Assembly (NCBI RefSeq): GCF_030506285.1
Contig: NZ_CP119422.1
Location: 5,505,501 to 5,569,500, forward strand
Reading direction: 5' to 3'
DNA length: 64,000 nt
Source of the DNA: Catalinimonas niigatensis
GTDB lineage: Bacteria; Bacteroidota; Bacteroidia; Cytophagales; Cyclobacteriaceae
How positions within the stretch are numbered: position 1 is the first letter of the stretch; each line of letters opens with the position of its first letter. The notes under the pieces were generated by a model, which saw only the letters and a program-made list of their open reading frames with translations, had not been told where the DNA came from and ran no database searches. Of this stretch, positions 44,616 through 54,031 are shown one piece after another. The position numbers and the translations under genes were made by a program.

Positions 44616-45527
44616 TCAAAAAAGGCTTTTTTGTATGCCTTCCTTCATGGAACGGGGAGGTGTAAGCGCAAGTTGAAGCTTCTCGTTCATCTGGTCAACT
44701 AGATAGATTGCTAAGTCTGCAGCCAGAAGATCTTCCGGTTGATGCACGATAAAATAAAGTTCCTGCAAGCCCTGCTCCAGCCATTGGCCAATGCGTATGA
44801 TCCACTCGTCTATTCTCTTATAATCTGAGGAATGCAGATAATTTCCTACAAAGCGTACCATCACCCTGGTATTGGTGATTTGCATATGCACTACATCTCT
44901 TCTGCCTGCCGTATCAGTAATGACTGTACTTAACTGATACTCTTCCAGCAGGTCAAAAGCTCTTTCCCGGATTTTTACATCTTCAAACCAATGAGAGTGT
45001 CTAAACTCAATCGCCAAAGGAATATCTTTTGGCCAGTGGGAAAGATAGTCAAAAAGTGATCTACCATCGGTACGTGGGGCAAAAGTAGGAGGGAGTTGCA
45101 TAAAGGGGAGTCCCAGAAATTCGTCAAAGGCCCGTAGAGCCTCAAGAAACTGCTGAGTAGCATGAATACTTTCTCCAAAATCATGGCTATGGCTGATGAC
45201 TTGAGGAATTTTGGGGCAAAACTTGAAACCAGCAGATGCCTTTTCTTTCCATTGTCCTACCATATCCAAAGTAGGAATACGATAGTGGGTAGTATTCATT
45301 TCTATCGTATTGAACTGCTGGGTATAGTGGTACAAATAATCTTTAGAAGTAGTACCTTTTGGATAAATATTGCCGACCAGTTTTCGGTCTCCCCAGCGGG
45401 CCAGACCAATATAAATTTGCGCCACTTTTTGAGACGGAGACTTACGCAATACTTCTGGGTTGCGATTTGCATCTTGCGGAAGCCTGAAATCTACAGCACT
45501 AATATCTTCAAGTTTGCCAAACTCCAT
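44616..45527 (-). CDS. DUF72 (YecE-like) protein
   Basis: A 303-residue TIM-barrel protein of the DUF72/YecE family. Diagnostic parts are IYIGLARWGDRKLVGNIYPKGTTSKDYLYHYTQQFNTIEMNTTHYRIP (by position, about 34-80), FKFCPKIPQVISH, LPLAIEFRHSHWFED and MVRFVGN. The biochemical role of the family is not established. There is no signal and no operon partner: the next gene upstream is divergent porQ. Confidence 0.9.
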   Translation of the reverse strand: MEFGKLEDISAVDFRLPQDANRNPEVLRKSPSQKVAQIYIGLARWGDRKLVGNIYPKGTTSKDYLYHYTQQFNTIEMNTTHYRIPTLDMVGQWKEKASAGFKFCPKIPQVISHSHDFGESIHATQQFLEALRAFDEFLGLPFMQLPPTFAPRTDGRSLFDYLSHWPKDIPLAIEFRHSHWFEDVKIRERAFDLLEEYQLSTVITDTAGRRDVVHMQITNTRVMVRFVGNYLHSSDYKRIDEWIIRIGQWLEQGLQELYFIVHQPEDLLAADLAIYLVDQMNEKLQLALTPPRSMKEGIQKSLF

Positions 45528-45613
45528 AGTATAGTAAGGTATTTATGCTATAACATGAATATAGGCTATCCTGTTGTGAATCCCCACCAAAGACATTAGA
45601 TTTACACATTGCT

Positions 45614-46666
45614 ATGCGTTACTTTTTTTCTTGTATTACTGCGTGCGTTACTACATACGTGATTATATGTCTGCTCTTTTTTGTTGGTCTGCATAGTGTA
45701 CAGGCGCAAATCGGCACGCCACATGCCTTTGACTTTCTTAACCTTCCGCCCTCAGCAAGCATTACTGCGCTAGGTGGTATACAGGCAACAGCATCAGCCG
45801 ATTCCAGCATACTATCTTCAGCTGCCTGGTTTACCAATCCGGCCGCCAATCAGCCTCAGTTACATCAGCAACTGAGTGTGAGTTATCAACCGTATTATGC
45901 AGATGTAGATTTTGCTACGCTAAGCTATAGCCGCAGTATAGGTAAGAAAGGGAGTTGGGGAGGAGGGGTACAATACCTAAACTATGGCGAAATAGACAGC
46001 TATGACATCACAGGGTTTCCTCTCGGTACTTTTGCTGCTCAGGAATACGCTATCTATTTTAACCGCAGCCATCAGTCAGGTCCTTTCAGGTTTGGGATCA
46101 ATGCCAAATGGATAGCTTCCAACCTGGGTAGTTATGGTGCGTCCGCTTTATTATTTGATGTAGGAGGAATGTTTATCCATCCCAAGCATGATTTTACGGC
46201 AGGGCTTACCATCAATAATCTGGGGCTTTTGCTCAATGATTATACCTCATTAAGCCAAAGTAGGATGCCTACCGATCTGAAAATCGGGCTGGCTTACAAG
46301 CCTCAGTATATGCCCCTTCGCTTTTACCTGAATGCTTATCGTCTAATCAAACATTATGGGGCATATTATATAGCGGATAACAATGAAAAGCCCGGATACG
46401 TTAACAAGATATTAAGGCATATGAGTTTAGGCGGAGAAATCCTTTTGAGTAGAAGCTTCCATGTACTGGTAGGTTATAATCACTCAAAAAGAAGTACGTT
46501 GCAATTAAACCAGTTATCCGGCGGAGCGGGATTATCTTTAGGATTCACGCTTCGCCTGCGTTTTTTACAGCTTGAATACGCGCGTGCTTTTTACCATGTG
46601 GCAGGAGGCTTCAACCACTTCACCTTAAGCATGAACCTAGACAAATTAAATTATAAAAAAAATTAG
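45614..46666 (+). CDS. porQ: Type IX secretion accessory protein PorQ
   Basis: A 350-residue outer-membrane barrel protein of the PorQ family, with a signal peptide (about 1-33, cleavage after VQAQ). Typical order: [61 protein letters not shown] (by position) and [32 protein letters not shown] (by position). In Porphyromonas gingivalis, PorQ anchors the PorZ subunit of the attachment complex that links T9SS cargo to surface lipopolysaccharide. Presence here implies the organism uses T9SS. hslU follows 13 bases downstream. Confidence 0.88.
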   Translation: MRYFFSCITACVTTYVIICLLFFVGLHSVQAQIGTPHAFDFLNLPPSASITALGGIQATASADSSILSSAAWFTNPAANQPQLHQQLSVSYQPYYADVDFATLSYSRSIGKKGSWGGGVQYLNYGEIDSYDITGFPLGTFAAQEYAIYFNRSHQSGPFRFGINAKWIASNLGSYGASALLFDVGGMFIHPKHDFTAGLTINNLGLLLNDYTSLSQSRMPTDLKIGLAYKPQYMPLRFYLNAYRLIKHYGAYYIADNNEKPGYVNKILRHMSLGGEILLSRSFHVLVGYNHSKRSTLQLNQLSGGAGLSLGFTLRLRFLQLEYARAFYHVAGGFNHFTLSMNLDKLNYKKN

Positions 46667-46679
46667 CATAAATATATCC

Positions 46680-48089
46680 ATGATAGAAGCAAATTTGACT
46701 CCGAGACAAATCGTCGCAGAACTTGACAAATATATTATAGGGCAGCAGGATGCCAAGAAAAATGTGGCCATCGCTTTGCGAAACCGCTGGCGCAGAATGA
46801 ATGTAAAGAGTGAGATGCAGAAAGAGATCGTTCCAAACAATATCCTGATGATCGGTACTACCGGAGTGGGTAAAACAGAGATCGCCCGCCGTTTGGCCAA
46901 AATTGCTGATGCACCCTTCACCAAAGTAGAAGCTTCTAAGTTTACAGAGGTGGGTTATGTGGGGCGTGATGTAGAAAGTATGGTACGGGACCTGGTAGAG
47001 CAGTCAGTAAATCTGGTCAAATCACGCAAAAAAGAAGAGGTCCAGGAGAAAGCAGCCGAAGCCGTAGAAGAAATTATTTTGGATGCGCTTATCCCACCGG
47101 TCAAGGGAAATGTCTCTAAACCCTCTGTTCCAAGGGTAGGCTTTGAAAAAGAGCAGAGCGAAGAAAACCTGAGTGATGCCGAGCTTAACCACCGCACCCG
47201 TGAGCGTTTTAGAGAAAAAATCAGAAATGGTGACCTTGAAGATCGCAAGATAGAGATCAATATCAAACAAAGCAGTTCGCCGGGTATTGGTATGATTGGT
47301 GGCGGAATGATGGATGAGCCTTCTATGATGAACCTTCAGGAGATGCTCGGTGGCATGATGCCCAAAAAGAATAAGAAAAGGAAAGTTACCATTGGCGAAG
47401 CCAGAAAAATATTGCTGGAGGAAGAAGCTTCCAAACTCATTGATATGGACGAGGTAAAGGAAGAAGCAATATTTAAAGCTGAAAACACCGGAATTATTTT
47501 TATAGATGAGATAGATAAGGTTGCTTCAGGTAGCGCTGACCGCAAAGGAGGGGGAGGAGCTGACGTCAGCAGAGAAGGGGTGCAGCGTGATCTGTTGCCT
47601 ATCGTAGAAGGGAGTGCGGTCAATACCAAATATGGCATCGTTCATACTGATCATATTCTTTTTATAGCGGCAGGAGCTTTTCATGTAGCTAAACCTTCAG
47701 ACTTGATTCCAGAGCTTCAGGGGCGTTTCCCTATCCGGGTAGAACTCAGTGACCTGACCAAAGAAGATTTCGCCCAAATCCTGCGTGAGCCTAAGAATGC
47801 CCTGACCAAACAGTATGAGGCACTCCTTACAGCAGAAAATGTAGAACTTAAGTTTCAGGAAGATGCGCTGGATGAGATTGCCGAAATTGCGTTCCAAATC
47901 AATTCTGAAATAGAAAACATAGGAGCAAGAAGGTTACACACTGTCATGAGCCGTTTGCTCAATGATTTTCTTTTTGATGTGCCAGATAAAATTGAGCCTA
48001 ATTCCAAGCTGCTGGTCAACAAAGAGATGGTAAAAGAAAGACTGGCAGGCTTAGTGCAGAACAAAGATCTAAGCCAGTATATTTTGTGA
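46680..48089 (+). CDS. hslU: ATP-dependent protease ATPase subunit HslU
   Basis: A 469-residue Clp/AAA+ unfoldase with Walker A GTTGVGKT (59-66), the start [34 protein letters not shown] (by position, about 6-39), Walker [10 protein letters not shown] and the sensor region GRFPIRVEL. The inserted I-domain runs about 115-240 with its long charged helices. It pairs with the proteolytic subunit HslV. No hslV is found in the window, which is unusual because the two genes usually adjoin. The gene is 13 bases behind porQ, so co-transcription is likely. Confidence 0.95.
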   Translation: MIEANLTPRQIVAELDKYIIGQQDAKKNVAIALRNRWRRMNVKSEMQKEIVPNNILMIGTTGVGKTEIARRLAKIADAPFTKVEASKFTEVGYVGRDVESMVRDLVEQSVNLVKSRKKEEVQEKAAEAVEEIILDALIPPVKGNVSKPSVPRVGFEKEQSEENLSDAELNHRTRERFREKIRNGDLEDRKIEINIKQSSSPGIGMIGGGMMDEPSMMNLQEMLGGMMPKKNKKRKVTIGEARKILLEEEASKLIDMDEVKEEAIFKAENTGIIFIDEIDKVASGSADRKGGGGADVSREGVQRDLLPIVEGSAVNTKYGIVHTDHILFIAAGAFHVAKPSDLIPELQGRFPIRVELSDLTKEDFAQILREPKNALTKQYEALLTAENVELKFQEDALDEIAEIAFQINSEIENIGARRLHTVMSRLLNDFLFDVPDKIEPNSKLLVNKEMVKERLAGLVQNKDLSQYIL

Positions 48090-48168
48090 TATAGTTTTTG
48101 GGCTTGGTTTTAAGGATTAGAAAGGAAGTTTTAAATACTTAGAATCATAGCCCTAACCCATTATTCGT

Positions 48169-48900
48169 ATGCAATATTTTTTTATTACTGGTACCAGCCG
48201 GGGCATAGGCAAGGCTCTGACAGAAAAAATTCTCAAAGAGGAAGATACGCAAGTGTACGGTTTTTCTCGTCAGGCCGGCATTTCCCATGCTCGGTATCAG
48301 CATGTTCAGGCAGATTTGTCGGATATGGATGGATTGCTGAAAAATGTGAGTAATTTTTTTCCTGAACTTTCATCCGCTCATCGTATTGTACTCATCAACA
48401 ATGCCGGAATGCTGGGAGCGGTTAAGTATATGGGCGATCTGGACAATCGTCAGTATGTAAATCTATTCAACCTTAACATTACTGCTCCAGCCATTTTGAT
48501 GAATGAGTTTATTAAAGCATATCAGACATACAAAGGAGAGAAGTTAATTATCAACGTAAGCTCAGGTGCCGGCAAACATCCGGTAGATGGCTGGTCAGGG
48601 TATTGCGCTTCCAAAGCCGCTTTGGATATGCTTTCGCAGGTGGCACAGACCGAACTACTGCAAAGAGGGTTGAGCAAACATTTCAAAGTATATGCCTTGG
48701 CCCCTGGAGTGGTGGATACTGCCATGCAGGGTGAAATCCGGGAAGTATCTCAACAAAATTTCAGCAGTATTGATAAGTTTATCAAGTACAAAAAAGAAGG
48801 CGTCTTAGATGACGCCTCCCATACTGCCGATAAGTTCATGGAGTTGATTAACAATACATCTCGCTTTGAAGAAGTACTACAGGATGTGAGGCAGTACTGA
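48169..48900 (+). CDS. Short-chain dehydrogenase, sepiapterin-reductase-like
   Basis: A 243-residue SDR with TGTSRGIG (7-14) for NADP, NNAG at about 85, the catalytic Ser in NVSSGAG, YCASK (Tyr/Lys) and APGVVDTAMQ, the type seen in sepiapterin-reductase-like and benzil-reductase-like proteins. The substrate is unknown. Its stop codon abuts the stop of the convergent uxuA gene. A role in pteridine or ketone reduction is possible but not shown. Confidence 0.82.
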   Translation: MQYFFITGTSRGIGKALTEKILKEEDTQVYGFSRQAGISHARYQHVQADLSDMDGLLKNVSNFFPELSSAHRIVLINNAGMLGAVKYMGDLDNRQYVNLFNLNITAPAILMNEFIKAYQTYKGEKLIINVSSGAGKHPVDGWSGYCASKAALDMLSQVAQTELLQRGLSKHFKVYALAPGVVDTAMQGEIREVSQQNFSSIDKFIKYKKEGVLDDASHTADKFMELINNTSRFEEVLQDVRQY

Positions 48901-50088
48901 TTATTGCTGCAAAGTATAGCTGATGCCCATTTCTAAACCTCTCAGTTCTGCCAAACCTCTCAGACGACCAATCGCGGTATAGCCGGGGTTGGTTTTTTTG
49001 TGCAGGTCATCCAGCATTTTATGTCCATGATCCGGACGCATGGGGATCTGATCATCTTTTCTGCCGGAAGCCTGGCGTTTGCGCATTTCCTTGACTACTG
49101 CTTTCACTACCTGATACATATTGGCATCGCCTTCCAGGTGATTGGCTTCATAAAAGCTGCCGTCAGGCTCACGCTGCACACTACGTAAATGCAAGAAATT
49201 GATTTTATGTCCCAGACGTTCTACCATGCCGGGTAAATCATTTTTGGGATGGGCCCCAAAAGATCCGGTACAAAAGGTAAGGCCATTGGCAGGGGAGCTG
49301 ACTACTTCAAGCAAAGAGATGGCATCTGCTTCTGTACTTACTACCCGGGGGAGGCCTAGGAGCGGACGAGGAGGATCATCAGGATGAATCGCCATCTTCA
49401 CACCGCTTTCTTCCGCTATCGGAATAATTTTCTTCAGGAAATAAGCCAGATTTTCTCTGAGTTGTTGCTCATCAATGTTTTTATAATGGTCCAGCTGTTC
49501 CTGAAATTCTGCCAGACTGTAGTTTTTGTCAGAACCCGGCAAGCCTGCAATAATGCTTTGCTGTAAGACTAGTTGTTCCTGTTCACTGAGTTTACCGAGA
49601 TATGCTTTTGCGTTTTCCCGCATTTGAGCATCGTATTCCTTTTCAGCAGTCGGACGCTTGAGGATAAGCAGATCAAAGGCAGCAAAAGCAATGGCATCAA
49701 AGCGAAGTGCGGTAGAGCCATCCTCTATCGGAAAGTCAAGATGAGTTCTTGTCCAGTCCAGCACTGGCATAAAGTTGTAGCAGATGGTAGGAACGCCGCA
49801 TTTTCCCAGATTACGGATACATTCCTGAAACACTTCAATAAATTCATCTCTATGTTTACCTCCGGATTTGATCTCTTCTGCCACGGGTACGCTTTCTACT
49901 ACCGACCAGCGGAGTCCGGCATCTTCAATGATTTTTTTTCTCTTATTGATTTCTTCAACTGTCCATACCTGTCCGACAGGAATCTCATGCAGCGCATTGA
50001 CTATGCCAGTGGCGCCTGCCTGTCGAATATCAGATAAACTTACCGGATCATTGGGTCCATACCAACGCCAGCTTTGTTCCATGCTCAT
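48901..50088 (-). CDS. uxuA: Mannonate dehydratase
   Basis: A 395-residue UxuA, which converts D-mannonate to 2-keto-3-deoxygluconate in glucuronate breakdown; an Fe(II)/Mn TIM-barrel enzyme. Conserved are [31 protein letters not shown] (by position), [73 protein letters not shown] (by position) and [12 protein letters not shown]. These carry the metal-binding His and Cys residues of the family. It stands alone (uxaC, uxaB, uxaE not adjacent), but it supports uronate use together with GH88. Confidence 0.95.
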   Translation of the reverse strand: MSMEQSWRWYGPNDPVSLSDIRQAGATGIVNALHEIPVGQVWTVEEINKRKKIIEDAGLRWSVVESVPVAEEIKSGGKHRDEFIEVFQECIRNLGKCGVPTICYNFMPVLDWTRTHLDFPIEDGSTALRFDAIAFAAFDLLILKRPTAEKEYDAQMRENAKAYLGKLSEQEQLVLQQSIIAGLPGSDKNYSLAEFQEQLDHYKNIDEQQLRENLAYFLKKIIPIAEESGVKMAIHPDDPPRPLLGLPRVVSTEADAISLLEVVSSPANGLTFCTGSFGAHPKNDLPGMVERLGHKINFLHLRSVQREPDGSFYEANHLEGDANMYQVVKAVVKEMRKRQASGRKDDQIPMRPDHGHKMLDDLHKKTNPGYTAIGRLRGLAELRGLEMGISYTLQQ

Positions 50089-50536
50089 AAAAAATCGGGT
50101 TAGCTTATTTCAGTTTCAAATATAGAAGATTCTTACATAGTACCAATTTGAAGTAAATCCGGGGAGTAGAAAATAAAAAAGGCGTAAGGATAAAACATAA
50201 GTTTGAGATACAAATAAAGTGAAATTGTTTATGAGAATAATAATGTGCGATGAAGTGTGCTATAGATTGTCTAATGCATTTTGTTCTTTTCAAACCGATG
50301 TAAATCATAAATTTCCTCACATGATGCTCTGCATTTTAACAGGCGTAAGTTCATCACTACTAACTATATACAGAAATATTATGTACCTTTCCGCTGATAT
50401 TTAGAAAACCTTCCAGACCAAAAGAAAGCCTGAGGGCACAATTCAAGAAGGTAAATATCGTTATGACTTAAGTTTCTGTGTCAACCTTACAACTTTTTCA
50501 CGCCTTATGTGTCCTAACTGCAAAGACCACCATTTT
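50089..50536. other. Intergenic region between divergent genes
   Basis: About 450 bases, AT-rich near 50100-50420, separating uxuA and the lipoprotein gene. No coding sequence, strong terminator or repeated element was seen. A TACCTTTC at 50384-50391 is one base from the -7 consensus TAnnTTTG but has no matching -33 element. Confidence 0.45.
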
Positions 50537-51331
50537 ATGAAAGCAATACGCTTTGCATTTTTGATCCCTATGCTTTTGATCTTTTCCTGCGAAGGTGAAG
50601 AAGCACTACCTTCCAATACCCTGGGAAGTGAAATTGAGATGAGTATGGCTGAGTATATTGATACTGACAAACGCACACTTACGCTGAAATTTCTTACCCG
50701 TAAAGATTTTCCCTGTATCAATTACCGGATTAAGCATGAGGTGATGGTAGATCATCAACTGGTAAATATTGTTTTGGAAAAAGTAGAAGCCGCCGATGTG
50801 TGCCTGGATGCGATTGGTCCGGCATTCGCCTTTATAGATCTGGGACAGTTGACAGAAAAAGAATATGACCTACAGATTCAGTTAGGAGAATCTATCATCA
50901 ATCATGGTACACTAGTAGTAAGTAAAGAATCTTACCAGCTTAGCCTTAATGAAAACCAAGGGATTGAATTGCTCAACCCAAATCTAAACCGCATTCCTTC
51001 TCAGGCAGTGTGGGGCTTGATCAAATATCAGAATGAAGAGCAGAACAAAAAATTACTAGGCTTTTTCAATGAAGCAATGGAAATAGCCGGTGCTACTGAC
51101 AAAAAGTTTGCAGAAGGTGATTATGGATACTTCCAGGTAAATTCAGAAGGAAAAATTATACAGCCTCAAGAGCAAAGTGATATCAATGAGCAGTCCTTTC
51201 TTTTTGATTTCAGTGGAGAAGACGACGACCTTCAGCAAGTTTTGCAGCAAATCAATAGTAATTTTGATGATGTACAGTTACGCTTCTATAATGCCCAGGG
51301 AGAAGAGCTGCGCAACTGGGATTTCAACTAG
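50537..51331 (+). CDS. Lipoprotein of unknown function
   Basis: A 264-residue lipoprotein from the ATG at 50537. An upstream in-frame ATG at 50507 would add MCPNCKDHHF before the signal and is less likely. Lipobox LIFSC gives Cys18, followed by EGEEALPS. The mature protein is acidic and strand-rich. It has two further Cys (in DFPCIN and VCLD) and a Gln/Asp-rich C-terminus (SGEDDDLQQVLQQINSNFDD by position). No family was recognised. The last four bases overlap the convergent nuclease gene. Confidence 0.7.
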   Translation: MKAIRFAFLIPMLLIFSCEGEEALPSNTLGSEIEMSMAEYIDTDKRTLTLKFLTRKDFPCINYRIKHEVMVDHQLVNIVLEKVEAADVCLDAIGPAFAFIDLGQLTEKEYDLQIQLGESIINHGTLVVSKESYQLSLNENQGIELLNPNLNRIPSQAVWGLIKYQNEEQNKKLLGFFNEAMEIAGATDKKFAEGDYGYFQVNSEGKIIQPQEQSDINEQSFLFDFSGEDDDLQQVLQQINSNFDDVQLRFYNAQGEELRNWDFN

Positions 51332-53007
51332 TTCCAACTTACCCTGATCACTTCAGCACTTATGCCTTGCTGCTCAAAAAAGTGCAGCCAATAAAGCTGT
51401 TGCGCTGAAAGCTGATCTGTAGGCGACTTAACTTCAATAAAACGGTAAGACTGTTCATCCCACACAAACAGGTCAGGAAAGCCCTTGGTATTTTCTTTCA
51501 AATTTTTGGCCATTTCCATCAACACATTAGAGATCTGTTCAGGCTTCAGACAGGCATAACATCTTTCTACCAGAGAAAGTAAATCTTCATGCCAACCCAT
51601 GATCGGGTTGCTCATGCCCATTTTACTCTCAAAGTGGTGCCTGACAATATTGTAAAACCGTTTGGGATGTGAAAGTACCTTCATCCGCTGAAGAAGAGCT
51701 CCATTTCTTTTTTCCAGAAACAGTGGGGTATAAAAATCAGAGGGTACAGTTTGCAATGGATGATGAAAAGCTTCGCTGTCCTGGTCAAAGATAATGTCCC
51801 ATAGCAGCAGACCGAACATGCCTCGCCACAGATAATTTTCAGTATGTACTCCCATTTGCCCTTTTTCCTGTAAGTATATGAGTACGCCTTGCTCTACATA
51901 AGCCTTATGCTCATCCCCTAAAGTAATGCATCTGCTATTTTTCAAATAATCCGTCACTTTCCGGGTGCGTTTCTTTTTTTGGATGCGGTTACAAAAATCC
52001 TCGGCAAAGAATCTTTCTTCTGCATTGGCTGGTGCTTTCTGCATCAGCTGACACTGACTCAGCGCTTCTTCCAGCAGTCCTAATTTATGTAGCAGACGGA
52101 CTCTTCGTTCCCTGGCGGGAGGATGATCGGTATGTTGGTACACATTGAGCGCAAGCTTGAGGAAGTTTTGCTGCTCCAGCATTTTGCCTAGACGAAGACA
52201 AAGTTTATCATATTGAGCCAAAGCTAGCTCGCTCAGGTTTTCCCTCTTTAAATCTAACCGCTCAAACCATTCATAGATCAGGTCGGCAGTGAGCATCAGT
52301 TCGTCCCGCATGCATTTGAACTCACGATACACCTTACAAATCTTCAACTTGTCTTCGGCTTCTTGTCTTGTCTTAAAAAGTGCTTTCAACTTGGACTGAT
52401 CGTAGGCTTCTGTTTTGATATAGCCGATGTCGCGCACCACAAACTGCGTCATGTCACCATCCAGATGACCGAAATATAGAAATTTGAACATCTCAAGTTC
52501 ATTATCTTTTTCTACCCGGATGATCAACTCCTGATCCTGTATTAGCTTGATGAGGTCAGCAGTAGGAATCAGTTGTATCAGGACTTCTATCAACTCAGGT
52601 TTTTTCAATTTCCTGAGCTGGCTGAACTGTTGTTTTTCCAGTATAGGCTTAATGAGGAGAAGCAATTCCGGCTTGGTAAATATGTGCAGCACCCACACGA
52701 GCTCATCCACATGAGAAGTATTTAATTTTGTGAAATACTTTCGGCGCAGCAAAAGCTGAAGTGCCGCTTCAGGATGTTCAACTTCCTGATACTGAATTTT
52801 ATTCATCCTAAAGAAGACTCCTCTCCGGTTGACCAGTCGGATAAACAGACATTGTGCATCTTCACCTAACTTATGAAAACTTCGGATAAAACTTTTTTCG
52901 GATGGGCTAAGGATTTTAGCATACTGCGTTTGCACATGTTCCAGCAGCATCCGGAAGTAGTCCAGGTAGTATTTTTCCGGTAGTTCTATAGGAGGAGGCT
53001 TCATCAC
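51328..53007 (-). CDS. FAN1-like VRR-NUC nuclease
   Basis: A 559-residue protein resembling FAN1, the structure-specific nuclease for interstrand-crosslink repair in eukaryotes, which also has bacterial members. The N-terminal region (about 1-120) is SAP-like, and the middle is rich in helical repeats. The C-terminal VRR-NUC domain carries the catalytic triad: Asp512 in FPDLFVW, then Glu525 and Lys527 in IEVK. GMSNPIMGWHEDLLSLVERCYACLKPEQ (about 440-467) corresponds to the upstream active-site Glu. The length fits bacterial FAN1. The start overlaps the stop of the DUF2721 gene upstream (ATGA), so they are coupled. Confidence 0.82.
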   Translation of the reverse strand: MMKPPPIELPEKYYLDYFRMLLEHVQTQYAKILSPSEKSFIRSFHKLGEDAQCLFIRLVNRRGVFFRMNKIQYQEVEHPEAALQLLLRRKYFTKLNTSHVDELVWVLHIFTKPELLLLIKPILEKQQFSQLRKLKKPELIEVLIQLIPTADLIKLIQDQELIIRVEKDNELEMFKFLYFGHLDGDMTQFVVRDIGYIKTEAYDQSKLKALFKTRQEAEDKLKICKVYREFKCMRDELMLTADLIYEWFERLDLKRENLSELALAQYDKLCLRLGKMLEQQNFLKLALNVYQHTDHPPARERRVRLLHKLGLLEEALSQCQLMQKAPANAEERFFAEDFCNRIQKKKRTRKVTDYLKNSRCITLGDEHKAYVEQGVLIYLQEKGQMGVHTENYLWRGMFGLLLWDIIFDQDSEAFHHPLQTVPSDFYTPLFLEKRNGALLQRMKVLSHPKRFYNIVRHHFESKMGMSNPIMGWHEDLLSLVERCYACLKPEQISNVLMEMAKNLKENTKGFPDLFVWDEQSYRFIEVKSPTDQLSAQQLYWLHFFEQQGISAEVIRVSWN

Positions 53008-53435
53008 TGCTGTTTTGCTTCTTCCCGAATACGACCGCTCTCATAAGCTTCCAGGTCACTAAGCTGGATATTCAGTGCGTTTACGGATATTTGAATCTCC
53101 CGGATAGACAAAGCAAGGGAGGCCATCAACAAAATCAGGCTGATGCCAAAAATGATATTGCCAATCATGTATTCACCGGCAAAAATAAGAAACATACAAA
53201 AGACACACAGAAACAGGCTGCTGATCCCCAGAGCCTGCATATTCCTGATCAGCACTACTCTGGTTCTTAAGTTTTTAATTTGTCCCATGATGAGCTTGTC
53301 CGGATGGGATTTATAATCAGAATCAAGTTTTCTGATCAGACCGGCGGTGGTCAGAAAACGATTGCTATACGCCAGAAGCAAGAGAGATATGGCTGGAAAC
53401 AACAAAGCTGGCGTGGTAAGGCTAAGTTCTGACAT
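53004..53435 (-). CDS. DUF2721 membrane protein
   Basis: A 143-residue membrane protein from the ATG at 53435 (MSELSLTTPALLFPAISLLLLAY, by position 1-23), which is where DUF2721 members begin. An earlier in-frame ATG at 53498 would add a basic stretch atypical of the family. Three membrane segments are likely (about 9-26, 70-90, 95-115), with a basic loop (KNLRTRVVLIRNMQ) between the first two. The role is unknown. It is translationally coupled to the FAN1-like gene downstream. Confidence 0.75.
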   Translation of the reverse strand: MSELSLTTPALLFPAISLLLLAYSNRFLTTAGLIRKLDSDYKSHPDKLIMGQIKNLRTRVVLIRNMQALGISSLFLCVFCMFLIFAGEYMIGNIIFGISLILLMASLALSIREIQISVNALNIQLSDLEAYESGRIREEAKQQ

Positions 53436-53523
53436 ACGAAAGAAAAAGTTTTTGCGTATAAAAAGTTTCTTGTCTTCAAAATAAGTGTTTCCTTCCATAA
53501 AAAGCGAAGTAAATTAGCCAGCT

Positions 53524-54021
53524 ATGAAAAGTCTTTTCCTCATTCGCCACGCCAAGTCCAGTTGGGACGATGCTTCATTGCGGGATTTTGATCGACCTCT
53601 GAACGCCAGGGGTAAAAAAGATGCGCCTATGATGGGCAAGCGGCTCAGGCAGGGAGGCCATATGCCGGACCTGATGCTGAGTAGCCCCGCAGTAAGAACT
53701 GTAAGTACAGCCTGGGCCATTGCCGATGCATTGCAATATAGCCGGGAGAAGATCCTGACGCTGGATGATCTTTATCATGCGTCACCATCTGAAATTTTGA
53801 ATGTCTTACGGAGGACAAAAGATACTGTAGATACTTTATTTTTATTCGGACATAACCCCGGCCTTACAGATTTTGCCAATGCAGTCTGTCAGGAGCATAT
53901 AGACAATATTGTGACCTGTGGGGTGTATGCTTTACAACTGGAAATGAATAGCTGGAAGGCACTAAGCCTGGATAAAAAGGCTGTGCTTCTCTTTTATGAC
54001 TTTCCCAAAAATTTGACGTAA
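53524..54021 (+). CDS. sixA: Phosphohistidine phosphatase SixA
   Basis: A 165-residue histidine phosphatase with the catalytic RHA motif (LIRHAKSSWDD, His8 as phosphoacceptor), the second conserved segment LMLSSPAVRTVSTAW and GHNPGLTDFANAV with the second catalytic His. SixA removes phosphate from His in Hpt or PTS proteins. No lacZ-like or kinase gene adjoins. It is divergent from the DUF2721 gene. The hybrid kinase at 29876 with its Hpt domain is a possible target only by family analogy. Confidence 0.88.
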   Translation: MKSLFLIRHAKSSWDDASLRDFDRPLNARGKKDAPMMGKRLRQGGHMPDLMLSSPAVRTVSTAWAIADALQYSREKILTLDDLYHASPSEILNVLRRTKDTVDTLFLFGHNPGLTDFANAVCQEHIDNIVTCGVYALQLEMNSWKALSLDKKAVLLFYDFPKNLT

Positions 54022-54031
54022 GCTCTCCTTA

